A DNA stretch of 64,000 bases from Mycolicibacterium neworleansense (GCF_001245615.1 NZ_CWKH01000001.1:3188792-3252791), one strand, 5' to 3'. Shown: positions 33,964-42,824, numbered from the stretch's first letter. Numbers and translations are program-made. The notes: generated from the sequence alone by a model not told the origin.

Positions 33964-36222
33964 TTACCCGAGCGCAACGGCACTAACAACGTCCCACCAA
34001 GTCACGACAATCGGCGCCCCGGCACGGTCGTCCGCCGTCAGGAGTTCGAGATCGATCGAACCAACCCACTTGGGCAGCGGTTCGACGAAATCGAGTTCGG
34101 CTACGAAATACAGATTCCCGCGTGGATTCGGGTACCCAGCCGCCATCAAGTCAGCTGCCGTTGCTGGTCGCCAGCGCACTAACCGCGCGATCCGAGCCAC
34201 TTGGAGGGCGCCATTCCGGTTCTCGTACAAGAGCAGCAGCTTGGCCCCGAGCTCTCGTCCACCGACCTCGACGGCGCCAATTCGGTTATCAGCACGTATG
34301 TTGTACTGCCGCACCCGTTCTATCCATTCACGATGCTCAAAGCTTCGGACGAAACCAAGGAGAACGTCGGTATCGGCAGGAGGTTCATCTAGGAATTCAG
34401 TCGTCGGTGCCGACGTGAGGGTGGGCTCGCCTGGACGATGTACGATCGCGGTCCAGAAGCGATGCCGTTCATCACGCGTGACCTGGCTGGCGGCATGGTC
34501 CAGCACATCGTTGAAGAACTGATCAAGCGCTTCCGATGACGCCCGTAGGCCGTCGCTGCTCGGCCTCAGCGGGAATGCGCCGATACCGGGCAACAATTCG
34601 TTGAAGCCCGGATGTCGTCGAATGCTGAGGATCTCTGACCCTGGATACAACACGTACGCTCCCGCCGTTCGCGCGATCGCATCTCGATATGCGTGCATCT
34701 TTAGTAGGTCATCGCGCTTGGCGGCCCCAGAGGTCGTCGGCCCCTCTTCCGAGTCGTCCGAATCAGCTGCTGACGTCAGCTGCGTAAGGTTGTCCACGCG
34801 ATACTTCGCATCGAAATGCAACCAGACCTCGAGATCCTTTGTGGGCACGCTCGACGGCGTGCTGCCTTCCGGTCGAACACGCACCGAGCAGTCGGGGCGC
34901 ATCGCTCGGCTCCATGACCCCCGTCGATCGTCTCGTCCGGCAAAGGTTCGATTGAAGTAGACATCGACCTGCAGCAGACGGCCTCCCCGTTTGATCGTCC
35001 ACGACAGCTTCGACGCACGCCCCGACCGCATTGTGAGGGACATGCCATCTCCAGCGACGGTGAATGCGCGCGCTGTTCGGTCGTCCCCGCACACTCTCCC
35101 GAGTGAATCCACCACCGCGAGAAAGCACCAAAACTCATAAAGCGTGGCGATGTTCCGTTGCGACGCTGAAAAGATATCGGCCATGTGCCCGGGATCAAAA
35201 CGCAGCGTAGGGCCAGATTCAGTCAACGCAAACGTCCTGAACACTTCCCGGTAGCCCGCGCGCTTGAGCAACACCTGGTCCGACGTCGGCATTCTTCCTA
35301 GTGAGCTGACCTCTCGGAAGATCGGGTGCGCAAGGTATTCGTCCAATTGGGCGCCGATTTCAGCAGCGATCTGCAGACCGCGACGGAGAGGTCCGGACTC
35401 GACATTCTGTGAGGCTAAAGACAGCACGTCAAGCAATTCCAACGCGACGGCTCGCCAGCGCTCCAACGCAAACTTAACGAACTGGTTCGCCGAATTGTCC
35501 ACACTGGCTTCGGCACGACCACGGGTCAGAGCGACGGGCAGAGATGCGAGTGCCGACGGACCGCCCGTCCATGGGACCCGCGGACCCGGTGCACAAACCG
35601 CACGACGAAAAGCGGATCCCGCCGGAAACGGTGATCCGATCGGACGAACCTCCTGCTCCGACACCCATGTTCGGTGTGGCTCAGAGGTGATACGCGCAAT
35701 CGCGGCTTCGCACGCTGCACCCTGCAGGTATGCCGCGATCACGGCAAAGCGGTGGTAGAGCAGTTCGGCTGGCAGCTCGCTTGGCGCAAGCTCCAGCACA
35801 CTAGGCGCGAACCCTTGCAACACTGCCTCAGCGGCGAACGTGGAGATGTCAGTGAGCATCTGGCGATATTCAGTCTGGTGGTCCAGCTTGACTGCCAGAA
35901 CTTCGACATCCACAGTCGCTGCTAGACCGGCAGCTCGATCAACAACTTGGATACGAATACGCCCAACCGCTTGACCCGGACGTAACCGCCCCTTCATCCA
36001 GCTCGAATCATCAGGATCGAACAGCTCGCGCGGCTCGATATCGACATTCGTTGCGCCATTGCTTATTTCGTAGCGGTAAGTCGCACCTTCATGCAGCGAA
36101 ACGTCTCCGCCCGACGACAACGCGGTGTCTTGTCGACCCGGAAGGTTGGCGACAAGCAGCTCGCCGACAACCTGGCCTTCTCGTGTTCGAAGCGGTAACA
36201 GCACCGCCGAATCCTGAGACAT
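33964..36222 (-). CDS. DUF2357 PD-(D/E)XK nuclease, McrC-like partner
   Basis: This is a 752-residue protein matching the DUF2357/COG1700 group of predicted defence nucleases. Residues 1-300 are the DUF2357-type N-terminal region with beta-rich and helical parts. The nuclease core is near residues 355-530: RPDCSVRV gives Asp444, and VWLHFDAKYRVDNL gives Asp471-Ala-Lys473, a complete PD-(D/E)XK site. The next helix carries LLKMHAYRDAIA, and AYVLYPGSE is another conserved core block. In this family the nuclease is paired with an McrB-like motor. Here the EVE-McrB gene ends 3 bases upstream, so one operon is certain. It probably cuts DNA, presumably modified or foreign DNA selected by the partner. 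Confidence 0.8.
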   Translation of the reverse strand: MSQDSAVLLPLRTREGQVVGELLVANLPGRQDTALSSGGDVSLHEGATYRYEISNGATNVDIEPRELFDPDDSSWMKGRLRPGQAVGRIRIQVVDRAAGLAATVDVEVLAVKLDHQTEYRQMLTDISTFAAEAVLQGFAPSVLELAPSELPAELLYHRFAVIAAYLQGAACEAAIARITSEPHRTWVSEQEVRPIGSPFPAGSAFRRAVCAPGPRVPWTGGPSALASLPVALTRGRAEASVDNSANQFVKFALERWRAVALELLDVLSLASQNVESGPLRRGLQIAAEIGAQLDEYLAHPIFREVSSLGRMPTSDQVLLKRAGYREVFRTFALTESGPTLRFDPGHMADIFSASQRNIATLYEFWCFLAVVDSLGRVCGDDRTARAFTVAGDGMSLTMRSGRASKLSWTIKRGGRLLQVDVYFNRTFAGRDDRRGSWSRAMRPDCSVRVRPEGSTPSSVPTKDLEVWLHFDAKYRVDNLTQLTSAADSDDSEEGPTTSGAAKRDDLLKMHAYRDAIARTAGAYVLYPGSEILSIRRHPGFNELLPGIGAFPLRPSSDGLRASSEALDQFFNDVLDHAASQVTRDERHRFWTAIVHRPGEPTLTSAPTTEFLDEPPADTDVLLGFVRSFEHREWIERVRQYNIRADNRIGAVEVGGRELGAKLLLLYENRNGALQVARIARLVRWRPATAADLMAAGYPNPRGNLYFVAELDFVEPLPKWVGSIDLELLTADDRAGAPIVVTWWDVVSAVALG

Positions 36223-36224
36223 GG

Positions 36225-38372
36225 CTACTCAGCGAAACTTACGAACTGATTCGCGCGAACTGACTCGATCATGCGGGTGATCTTCTGATGCGAAATGGGC
36301 AGCCGCGGGGCCGAGCCCGCTCCCAGAGCCAGCTCCCCCAAGGTATTCAGAACTGGTTCGACGCGTCGTCGTGACCCGTGCACCTTCGGCAGGACCTTCT
36401 GCATCATCGCGAGATCTATTGCGGTATGTACGTCAGGGTCTCCCGTCGCCGCGAAAAACGCGCAGAACCGGAGGATCTCGTACAGCGTCCGGTGCCCGAA
36501 CTCTTGATTGGCACCTGCCAAGATCGCGTGCACGTCTTTGAGCGTCGACACAATCACATCGCGATCCGGGTGCGGACGCTCCTGCTGCCAATCGTCCTTT
36601 TCCGCCAGCGATGCAAAGGCGCGCACTCGGTGGTCCTCACCTGACGGCGCTGCAATGGGTCGTTGGAGGTCAGCGTCGAGTTCGTCAGCAGTCACGCGAA
36701 ACTCGAAAGTAAATGCCCTGTCGAGAACCTTCGGCGAGAACATGTACGTCGTTTCATCTACGTTGACTGTGCCGACAACGAACAGGTTCCGTGGCAGCGG
36801 GAGCCGCTGCGCTTCCACGTCACGCAGGACCCACTGACGAGAGGGTTGATCGAAGACCAGATCCGGTAAGACCGGACGGCGCGATTCGACCCCCGAGAGA
36901 AAGTCCGAGAAATATCGCTCGACGTGGGCCAAGTTCATCTCGTCCAAGATCAACAAGTACGGGTGCGCGGGATCGTTCGCCGCGCGAAGAACGAATTCGA
37001 AGGCTTCTGGAACAAACCAGACCGGTGCTCCGGACGCGGACGTACGGAGCGCATCCTCGTACCCGAAGATGGATTCCGGGCCCGTCCAGTCTGGCCGCAC
37101 AGGTACCACGACGTGGCGATGTCGTCCGTCTTCGCCGGTGCCGAACCATTCACCGAGTCTCATTGCGAGCTGGGTCTTGCCGGAACCAGCGAGCCCGGTC
37201 AGGATCACGAAAGGTTTGGCCAGCAGACTGCTGACAAACGATCGAACGAGGTTCGACCCTGTTGGGAAACGAAGTCCCGAAGCATTCACCGCGTCGGCGA
37301 AGTCTTGAAACAGTTCGTCTGGCATCGGCGTCTCCGGTGACTGTCTGGGAGCAGGGGTCGAAACCGGAGGTAAGTGTTCCGCGAGCTCGGGGAACCGCTG
37401 GGCCAATTCATAGACGAACTCGTCCTCCAGACGGACCAAGTAAACCTGCTGAACGGATCCGGCGACAGTGAACGGCGAACCCTGCCTTATGCGGGCGCCC
37501 TCGTCGATAGCGGCAAGCGCGACCGGCTCATTCAGTTCCTCATACTGCGACTCGACCAGTCTGCCCGCAGCATCCCAGGATTGGTCGTCGAGCGGATTCG
37601 GCGCCGACGTCGCCGCTGCGGTGACACGGCTTACCGCTCGCAATGAGCCATTGCTGTAATGCAGAACGACGTCGCCTACACGAACCTCATCCATGGTGTC
37701 CCAGTGGTATTGCGGGCGACCCGCTTTATTCAGCATCGGCGCCCACAGGAACCCGCCATCGCGTTCTTTCGTGTAGGTGGCACCTTGATTCACCCACCAG
37801 ACCGAAGCCTGCTGCCTGAGGAAGGTAGCGCCCTGCTCAGTCAATTCGCCTCTGCGATCAATAAGCCCACTCTCGATGAGGAGTTCTCGGTAGCGAGCGC
37901 CCTGAGATTCGAAGGTTCGGTCGGCTTGCCACTGGCCGGTACTCGCCTGCATTGCAAGCGCTCGCCCTAAATCGTCGTTGGAGAAGCTGGCAGGCAAGTC
38001 ACGAACAACTTGAAGGGCGATGCGGACATCCCCAGCGATCGGAGCGCTGCCCTCAGATAGCGCGTCACGAAGGACACCGGCCTGGATCTCATTAACTATC
38101 CAGGGGTTGCTTCCGTCAACATTGTCGGCGTATGCGGTACCCGATTCAGTGAGCTTCCATCTACCCTCGTCGTCAACGGCGAGCCCAACCATCCGCGCGA
38201 ACCTCAGACAATCGGTAGCTCGCCTCTTCGGACTCTCATGCGGACCGTCGGACTTGAACCGTCGCTCTGGATCGTCGACGAGCAGCTCATCGACAGTGGC
38301 CGAGCCAAGCTCGCGAAGACGGGCAAGCAGCAGATTGCCATAGCTGAACTTTAGAGTCGGTATGGACAGCAC
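36225..38372 (-). CDS. EVE-domain McrB-type AAA+ GTPase
   Basis: This is a 715-residue fusion protein. Residues 1-90 look like a winged-helix module (FSYGNLLLARLRELGSATVD). Residues about 190-325 form an EVE/PUA-like domain, starting WWVNQGATYTKERDGGFLWA, with DEVRVGDVVLHYSNGSLRAV in the middle. EVE domains bind modified cytosines. Residues 370-620 are an McrB-type AAA+ motor: Walker A GLAGSGKT (Lys399), Walker B LLILDEMNLAHVERYF (Asp477), and sensor VVGTVNVDETTYMFSPKVLD with an R finger (DRAF). The McrB family hydrolyses GTP. The recogniser-motor pairs with the downstream nuclease, making a type IV (modification-dependent) restriction system likely. Confidence 0.85.
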   Translation of the reverse strand: MLSIPTLKFSYGNLLLARLRELGSATVDELLVDDPERRFKSDGPHESPKRRATDCLRFARMVGLAVDDEGRWKLTESGTAYADNVDGSNPWIVNEIQAGVLRDALSEGSAPIAGDVRIALQVVRDLPASFSNDDLGRALAMQASTGQWQADRTFESQGARYRELLIESGLIDRRGELTEQGATFLRQQASVWWVNQGATYTKERDGGFLWAPMLNKAGRPQYHWDTMDEVRVGDVVLHYSNGSLRAVSRVTAAATSAPNPLDDQSWDAAGRLVESQYEELNEPVALAAIDEGARIRQGSPFTVAGSVQQVYLVRLEDEFVYELAQRFPELAEHLPPVSTPAPRQSPETPMPDELFQDFADAVNASGLRFPTGSNLVRSFVSSLLAKPFVILTGLAGSGKTQLAMRLGEWFGTGEDGRHRHVVVPVRPDWTGPESIFGYEDALRTSASGAPVWFVPEAFEFVLRAANDPAHPYLLILDEMNLAHVERYFSDFLSGVESRRPVLPDLVFDQPSRQWVLRDVEAQRLPLPRNLFVVGTVNVDETTYMFSPKVLDRAFTFEFRVTADELDADLQRPIAAPSGEDHRVRAFASLAEKDDWQQERPHPDRDVIVSTLKDVHAILAGANQEFGHRTLYEILRFCAFFAATGDPDVHTAIDLAMMQKVLPKVHGSRRRVEPVLNTLGELALGAGSAPRLPISHQKITRMIESVRANQFVSFAE

Positions 38373-38467
38373 GGTCTCAGGCTAGTGCGACAGTCCAGCG
38401 ACTGGCGGCATTCAACACTGCACTCGCGCAATACTCCGCAGGTCTTCATCGCCTAGCGCCTGAATAC

Positions 38468-38496
38468 TTGAACGTGGAAAGTGCTCCGCCTACGGT
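38468..38496 (+). promoter_or_regulatory. Putative SigA-type promoter of the GIY-YIG gene
   Basis: TTGAAC (38468-38473) and TACGGT (38491-38496) are separated by 17 bases, giving a near-consensus -35 box and a TANNNT -10 box. The likely start site is about 30 bases before ATG 38533, which has AGGGGAT as ribosome binding site. The 160-base gap (38373-38532) also holds the promoter of the divergent McrB-nuclease operon, so the two units share one control region. Confidence 0.5.
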
Positions 38497-38532
38497 GGCC
38501 ACTATTCGACCACGCTGAGGGGATAGGCCAAT

Positions 38533-39339
38533 ATGACCGACGAGCTGGTTGGACAGGACGATGGTCTTGGTGCAGTTCGACCGTCTCGAGAGGTGCAGGC
38601 CGAAATCGTTGAGCTCCTTCGCAACGACACGACTCGGTTAGGTCAAGTTTTCCAGGGCCGGGAGCGCGAACTCAGTGCGGACGACATTGCGGCCGAGCTT
38701 GGTGTTGCCACCTCCGGCTTCGTATTCAACTACACCCGGACAATCCGTTCCCTCGTTGACGGCGACTTGGCGACAGCACCCACCCTCGCCTTACAAGCTG
38801 CACGAACGTTCCGTCGCCTCCTCCGAGACCACGATTGGTCACCCGAGGCCCATAGATACCTCGAACGAAATCTCGCCGAACTGGAGCGCCGTGCCAATGA
38901 TGAGACAGCTCGGACAGTGGAAGCCGAACAAGCAAAAGCACAAACGGAACGTGCAGAGTCTGAGAACGTGCCGGGGGTCTACGTGTACGCACTGCCCCAC
39001 TACCTGCGCTACCCATACGAAAAGAGCGGACGAACGCTGATGAAAGTCGGACGCAGCGACAGCGACGTGATCCAGCGATTCATGAACCAAACCCGCACCA
39101 CCGCGCTGCCCGAGGAGCCGATCCTGCTCAGGATCTATCAGACAGACCCTCAATCGTCAGCTATCGCTGAGGACCGTTTCCATCGGCTTCTCGAAGCAGC
39201 CGATCATCACAGGAGCGTTGCTCGAACAGCTGGACGCGAATGGTTCGTCACTAGCACTCGGTTTTTGGACGAGGTGGCTATGACTCTCGCTCTTCGAATA
39301 GAAGTGGTGAACGAAGCGGAGATCACCGACGACGAATAG
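38533..39339 (+). CDS. GIY-YIG (T5orf172-type) nuclease-like protein
   Basis: This is a 268-residue protein. Residues 47-75 resemble a helix-turn-helix (ELSADDIAAELGVATSGFVF), followed by an alpha-helical linker (about 85-145). The C-terminal domain, residues 148-250, matches the T5orf172/MUG113 branch of GIY-YIG nucleases: GVYVYALP (core Tyr pair), TLMKVGRSDSDVIQRF (K-x-G-x-S), AIAEDRFHRLL (catalytic Glu213) and REWFVTSTRF. It stands alone on the plus strand, head-to-head with the EVE-McrB operon, and has similar lower-GC composition. It may be a third component, a regulator of the system or an independent defence gene. Confidence 0.75.
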   Translation: MTDELVGQDDGLGAVRPSREVQAEIVELLRNDTTRLGQVFQGRERELSADDIAAELGVATSGFVFNYTRTIRSLVDGDLATAPTLALQAARTFRRLLRDHDWSPEAHRYLERNLAELERRANDETARTVEAEQAKAQTERAESENVPGVYVYALPHYLRYPYEKSGRTLMKVGRSDSDVIQRFMNQTRTTALPEEPILLRIYQTDPQSSAIAEDRFHRLLEAADHHRSVARTAGREWFVTSTRFLDEVAMTLALRIEVVNEAEITDDE

Positions 39340-39470
39340 CCGTCGCCGACGACTTGTCTCGCTATGCCGGCAGGCAATATCTGCCCAGTAGTGGGTCACT
39401 CCAAATGCCGTCTTTCTCGCAGCCGCGCAAACTTATCGTCAAGAACTTTGATGACTCTCCCGAACGCATG

Positions 39471-39790
39471 TCACGCAGAAGCCAGCCCGCCAAACCTCAC
39501 CCGCACCGACACCGGCACCGCCATGTGCAGCGCCAGTTGACCTTCGGTGACGACATTGAGCTGGATGGTCTTGATCGTCTTGAGAGCCCGCAAGTCGTCG
39601 GCCATCCGGCCATGCCCGATCTGCAGATCCACACGCCGAGGAAAGCGCGCGGTCCCCTCCGACAACACGTTGGTCTGACTCAGCGTGGAATGCCAGGCAC
39701 CACCCAATGACGTGTACGACGTGAGCGTCGAGACCCGCTCCCCCGTCTCAAACTTCGCCTGGCGCGTGGTCGCATCAGTGAGTACCTCAG
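39471..39790 (-). pseudogene. C-terminal fragment of an unrecognised gene
   Basis: The minus-strand frame ending at TGA 39471 has strong genomic codon bias (GC-rich third positions) and normal protein composition: TSLGGAWHSTLSQTNVLSEG, FPRRVDLQIGHGRMADDLRA, VTEGQLALHMAVPVSVRVRF. There is no plausible start. Going further 5' the frame runs into the antisense of a TetR remnant at about 39756-39790. It therefore looks like a truncated 3' part about 100 residues long. The family is not recognised. The beta-rich end could be part of a larger enzyme or surface protein. Confidence 0.5.
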
Positions 39791-40004
39791 ATCGATTGTG
39801 CAGCAATCGATTCCCACGTCTGACCCGGAAGCGATGGCCAAAGCGGTGTGGGCGCTGGTCCACGGCCTGGCGTTCTTGCATCTCGATGGCAAGTTCGACG
39901 CGTCCTCCCCTGACGCCGTCGCCGCCACGGTCCGCGCCCGGTGTCCGCAGCGCTCGGACAGCTCGCCTGACGGGCCGAGCGCCTACCAGCTCGCCTTCGC
40001 GTAA
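39756..40004 (+). pseudogene. TetR-family regulator, 3' remnant
   Basis: The plus-strand frame reads LARGRISEYLRSIVQQSIPT, then SDPEAMAKAVWALVHGLAFL and HLDGKFDASSPDA. The WALVHGLAFLHLDGK segment is the hallmark of the C-terminal WHG domain of a TetR subgroup. The N-terminal DNA-binding part is missing, and the frame has a TGA at 39708. Only about 80 residues remain, ending at TAA 40002-40004 and overlapping the convergent SDR stop by 22 bases. The regulator is non-functional. The loss abuts the right edge of the accessory region. Confidence 0.65.
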
Positions 40005-41401
40005 TCCTTCAAGAAACACCCGTACAGATCCTCGCCCAACTCCCCACGCACGATCGGGTCGTACACGCGCGCAGCACCATCCACCAGATCCAGCGGTGCG
40101 TGGAAACCCTCTTCGGCCAGCCGCAGCTTGGTCGGGTGCGGACGCTCGTCGGTGATCCACCCGGTGTCGACGGCCGTCATCAGGATGCCGTCCTGCTCCA
40201 GCATCTCCCCGGAACTGGTGCGGGTCAGCATGTTCAGCGCGGCCTTGGCCATGTTGGTGTGTGGATGACCGGGCCCCTTGTAGCCGCGGCCGAACTGGCC
40301 TTCCATCGCTGACACGTTCACCACGTACTTGCGCCGGGCCGACGAAGCGGCCAGCGCCGGGCGCAGCCGGCTCACCAGAATGAACGGCGCGGTCTGATTG
40401 CACAGCTGCACTTCGAGCAGTTCCATCGCGTCGACCTCGTGCACGCGTTGGGTCCAGCTGTTCACCGACGCGGTATCGGGCAGCAGCCCACCCGCGTCGA
40501 TCGCAATCCCGGCCGCGATGCGCTCCGGCGAGGCGCTGCGGGCCTCCAAAGCAAGCGACGTCAGCGCGTGCGCCGTGGGATGTTCGCCGAGGCTGCCGGC
40601 CAGGGCGTGCGGATGCGCGTCACTGACATGGTCGAAGGTGACCACGTCCACCAATGCCGGCGGCGGCGTGCGCTCGGCCTCGACCAGCGCGGCATACGAC
40701 CCCGGCGGGCGACGCACCGTCTGCGCCGCGTTGTTGATCAGGATGTCCAGCGGCCCCTGCGCGGCCACCTCGTCGGCCAGGGCCACCACCTGGGCCGGGT
40801 CCCGCAGGTCGATCCCCACCACCCGCAGCCGGTGCAACCAGTCGGCGCTGTCCTCCATCGCGGCGAAGCGGCGCACCGCGTCGTTGGGAAACCGGGTGGT
40901 GATCGTGGTGTGCGCGCCGTCGCGCAACAGCCGCAGCGCGATGTACATCCCGATCTTCGCGCGCCCACCGGTGAGCAGGGCCCGGCGCCCGGTCAGATCG
41001 GTGCGGGCATCGCGCTTGGCCCGGTTGACCGCGGCGCAGTCGGGACAAAGCTGGTGGTAGAAGGCATCGACGACGGTGTGGTGGTTTTTGCAGATGTAGC
41101 AGGCCCGCGACCGCAGCAGTGTGCCCGCAGTGGCCCCGACCGCGGTGGACACCAGCGGCAACCCCTGGGTTTCGTCGTCGATTCGTCCGGGGGCACCCGT
41201 GGCCGTGGCGGCGATGACGGCGCGGTCGGCGGCCGCAACCGCGTCGCGTGCGGCGGCCCGGCGCTCCTTCTTCAGCGCCTTGAACATCTTCGCGGTGGCC
41301 CGGCGCACAGCAACGGCGTCGGGGTGCTCGGGAGGCAGCGTGTGCACCTCGGACAGCACCCGCAGGCACGTTCTGAGCTGGTCGGGGTCGATCGCGTTCA
41401 C
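39983..41401 (-). CDS. Short-chain dehydrogenase/reductase with zinc-ribbon N-terminus
   Basis: This is a 472-residue protein. Residues 1-100 are a helical extension rich in Arg and Ala (FKALKKERRAAARDAVAAAD). A zinc-ribbon-like CYIC...CPDC pair (residues about 100-122) follows. The SDR Rossmann fold begins at RRALLTGGRAKIGMYIALRL, with ILINNAAQTV (NNAG-like) and a distal VVNVSAMEGQF serine block. A YxxxK-type site is YKGPGHPHTNMAKAALNMLT, with K in NMAKAAL. ATG 41401 is used. The extension and ribbon are unusual for SDRs. Similar long SDRs occur in actinobacteria, but their substrates are unknown. Confidence 0.8.
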   Translation of the reverse strand: MNAIDPDQLRTCLRVLSEVHTLPPEHPDAVAVRRATAKMFKALKKERRAAARDAVAAADRAVIAATATGAPGRIDDETQGLPLVSTAVGATAGTLLRSRACYICKNHHTVVDAFYHQLCPDCAAVNRAKRDARTDLTGRRALLTGGRAKIGMYIALRLLRDGAHTTITTRFPNDAVRRFAAMEDSADWLHRLRVVGIDLRDPAQVVALADEVAAQGPLDILINNAAQTVRRPPGSYAALVEAERTPPPALVDVVTFDHVSDAHPHALAGSLGEHPTAHALTSLALEARSASPERIAAGIAIDAGGLLPDTASVNSWTQRVHEVDAMELLEVQLCNQTAPFILVSRLRPALAASSARRKYVVNVSAMEGQFGRGYKGPGHPHTNMAKAALNMLTRTSSGEMLEQDGILMTAVDTGWITDERPHPTKLRLAEEGFHAPLDLVDGAARVYDPIVRGELGEDLYGCFLKDYAKASW

Positions 41402-41465
41402 GATGGAAGGGTACGGGGAGTGGGCACAAATCCCCGTATCGAGCGAACCAGCGGGGGCCCTGAGA

Positions 41466-41894
41466 TCAGTCGTAGATGACGTCCAGCCCTTGCCGTCGAA
41501 GGTCAGCCAACCCGTCTCGCATGGCTTGTAGCTGCTCGGGCGTGTGCCCCACCCAGTCGGTGATCTCGCCGACGATTTTCACCGGCTCGCGAGTGCGGTA
41601 GGAGTGGGTCGGGTTCCCGGGTAGCTTCTTGTCGGTCACGTTCGGGTCGTCTTCCAGCACTCCTTCGGGTTCGACGATGTAGATGCGGCCGGGCTCCTCA
41701 CCGGCGGCCATCTCGGCGCCCCAAACCGCGGCATCCAGGGTGCGGGTGACGTACACGTGGTTCATGATCCGTCCGGCTTCGTAGTTCGACTCACGTCCGG
41801 GCACCAAATACTCCCCCACCGCCAGATCCGCCTTGGTGCCGTGCAGCAACGCACCGGACTCGTGCACTTCAAATGGTTTCGGCGTACTCGTCAC
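41466..41894 (-). CDS. arr: Rifampin ADP-ribosyltransferase Arr
   Basis: This is a 142-residue enzyme that transfers ADP-ribose from NAD+ to the rifamycin ansa hydroxyl, giving rifampicin resistance. VHESGALLHGTKADLAVG, NHVYVTRTLDAAVWGAE and RIYIVEPEG.LEDDPNV are the signature blocks. His18, Tyr48 and Asp83 match the M. smegmatis Arr residues His19, Tyr49 and Asp84. GTG 41894 is preferred because GGGGGAG lies just upstream. The longer frame to 41960 adds an unrelated leader. It is chromosomal and has no mobile element nearby, as in other rapid-growing mycobacteria. Confidence 0.92.
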   Translation of the reverse strand: MTSTPKPFEVHESGALLHGTKADLAVGEYLVPGRESNYEAGRIMNHVYVTRTLDAAVWGAEMAAGEEPGRIYIVEPEGVLEDDPNVTDKKLPGNPTHSYRTREPVKIVGEITDWVGHTPEQLQAMRDGLADLRRQGLDVIYD

Positions 41895-42020
41895 AATCTC
41901 CCCCTTCGTCACGGACCGAAAGATTGTGCAGCACGTCAGGGGCCTTGCCGCAAGCCCCACCCTCGGCCGTATAGTGAGAGTGGGAGCAGATCGAAACTCC
42001 CTCGCGCCCAGCTAATCCGA

Positions 42021-42767
42021 TCAGAGTCGCTCGAGGAGCCGGTCGACGAGACTGGCCAGCCGCACGAAATGTGTTCCGGGCCAATAAATCCGACCGCAGC
42101 CGGGGCACTGGCTGAATTCGTCGTAGTACCGCCGGGTCAACGGTTCGAGGCGGTCGATCACCTGTTCTTTCGGCACCGCCGCCAGCCTGCCGTTGCATCG
42201 CACACACCGGGTGAACGGCGCCACCCGCCGCCGCAGATCCAGCCGTCGCAACACTTCCAGCGTCTGCTCCTCCGGTGATTGGGAATGCACGAACAGGCCG
42301 TGGGTGATCACACGACGCTTCAACAATCCCCGGTCTCGGGTCAGCAAGATCCGCTGCTGCTCGACGCTGATGGCGGCCAGGCTTTGATCATCGGCGTCGC
42401 TGGACCACCACACATCGAACCCGAGCACGCGTAGCAGCCGCGCCAACCGACCGAGGTTGACGTCGATCACGAACCGCGGGTTCCGCAGCGGCACCGGACG
42501 CAGCCGCGCGGTCTGCCCGATGTCGAGCGCCTCGAACATCGGATACACCGCGATACGGTCACCGACGGCCGGGCGATGCCCGAAGCCGGCCGGATCCCCG
42601 TTCACCAGGATCAGATCGACCTCGGTGTGCGGAATGCCCATCGCCTCGAGCAGATCCTTGACGGTCTGATGGCTCCGGCACGGCCGGCGCACGGGCACAC
42701 CCCGCGCCTGCGGATCCAGGAAGTCGTTGAGCTCCGCATAGGCCCGGACGGTGACGAAACCGGCCAT
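42021..42767 (-). CDS. Mut7-C RNase-domain protein with ubiquitin-like N-terminus
   Basis: This is a 248-residue protein. Residues 1-85 form a ubiquitin-like (Mut7-C ubiquitin, PF14451) fold: FVTVRAYAELNDFLDPQARG and VDLILVNGDPAGFGHRPAVG. Residues 95-248 are the Mut7-C RNase domain (PF01927): FVIDVNLGRLARLLRVLGFD, with the metal-site aspartates DVN and DADDQS, then LLTRDRGLLKRR. A zinc ribbon follows (TRCVRCNGRL with QCPGCGRIYW). ATG 42767 is chosen over an upstream GTG, because the fold starts here. The role is inferred as RNA or tRNA-related. Confidence 0.85.
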   Translation of the reverse strand: MAGFVTVRAYAELNDFLDPQARGVPVRRPCRSHQTVKDLLEAMGIPHTEVDLILVNGDPAGFGHRPAVGDRIAVYPMFEALDIGQTARLRPVPLRNPRFVIDVNLGRLARLLRVLGFDVWWSSDADDQSLAAISVEQQRILLTRDRGLLKRRVITHGLFVHSQSPEEQTLEVLRRLDLRRRVAPFTRCVRCNGRLAAVPKEQVIDRLEPLTRRYYDEFSQCPGCGRIYWPGTHFVRLASLVDRLLERL

Positions 42768-42824
42768 AGCGCCATGGTCCCGCGCGGGCTGGGCAACGTC
42801 CAACTATCGGCCTAGCGTGAGGTC

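Noticed and set aside
33964..39339. Classic type I, II or III restriction-modification system
   Set aside because: No DNA methyltransferase or specificity subunit is present in the region.
39354..39710. Plus-strand frame rich in His and Arg
   Set aside because: It is the antisense of the better-biased minus-strand fragment, and its His-Arg run comes from GC-rich codons.
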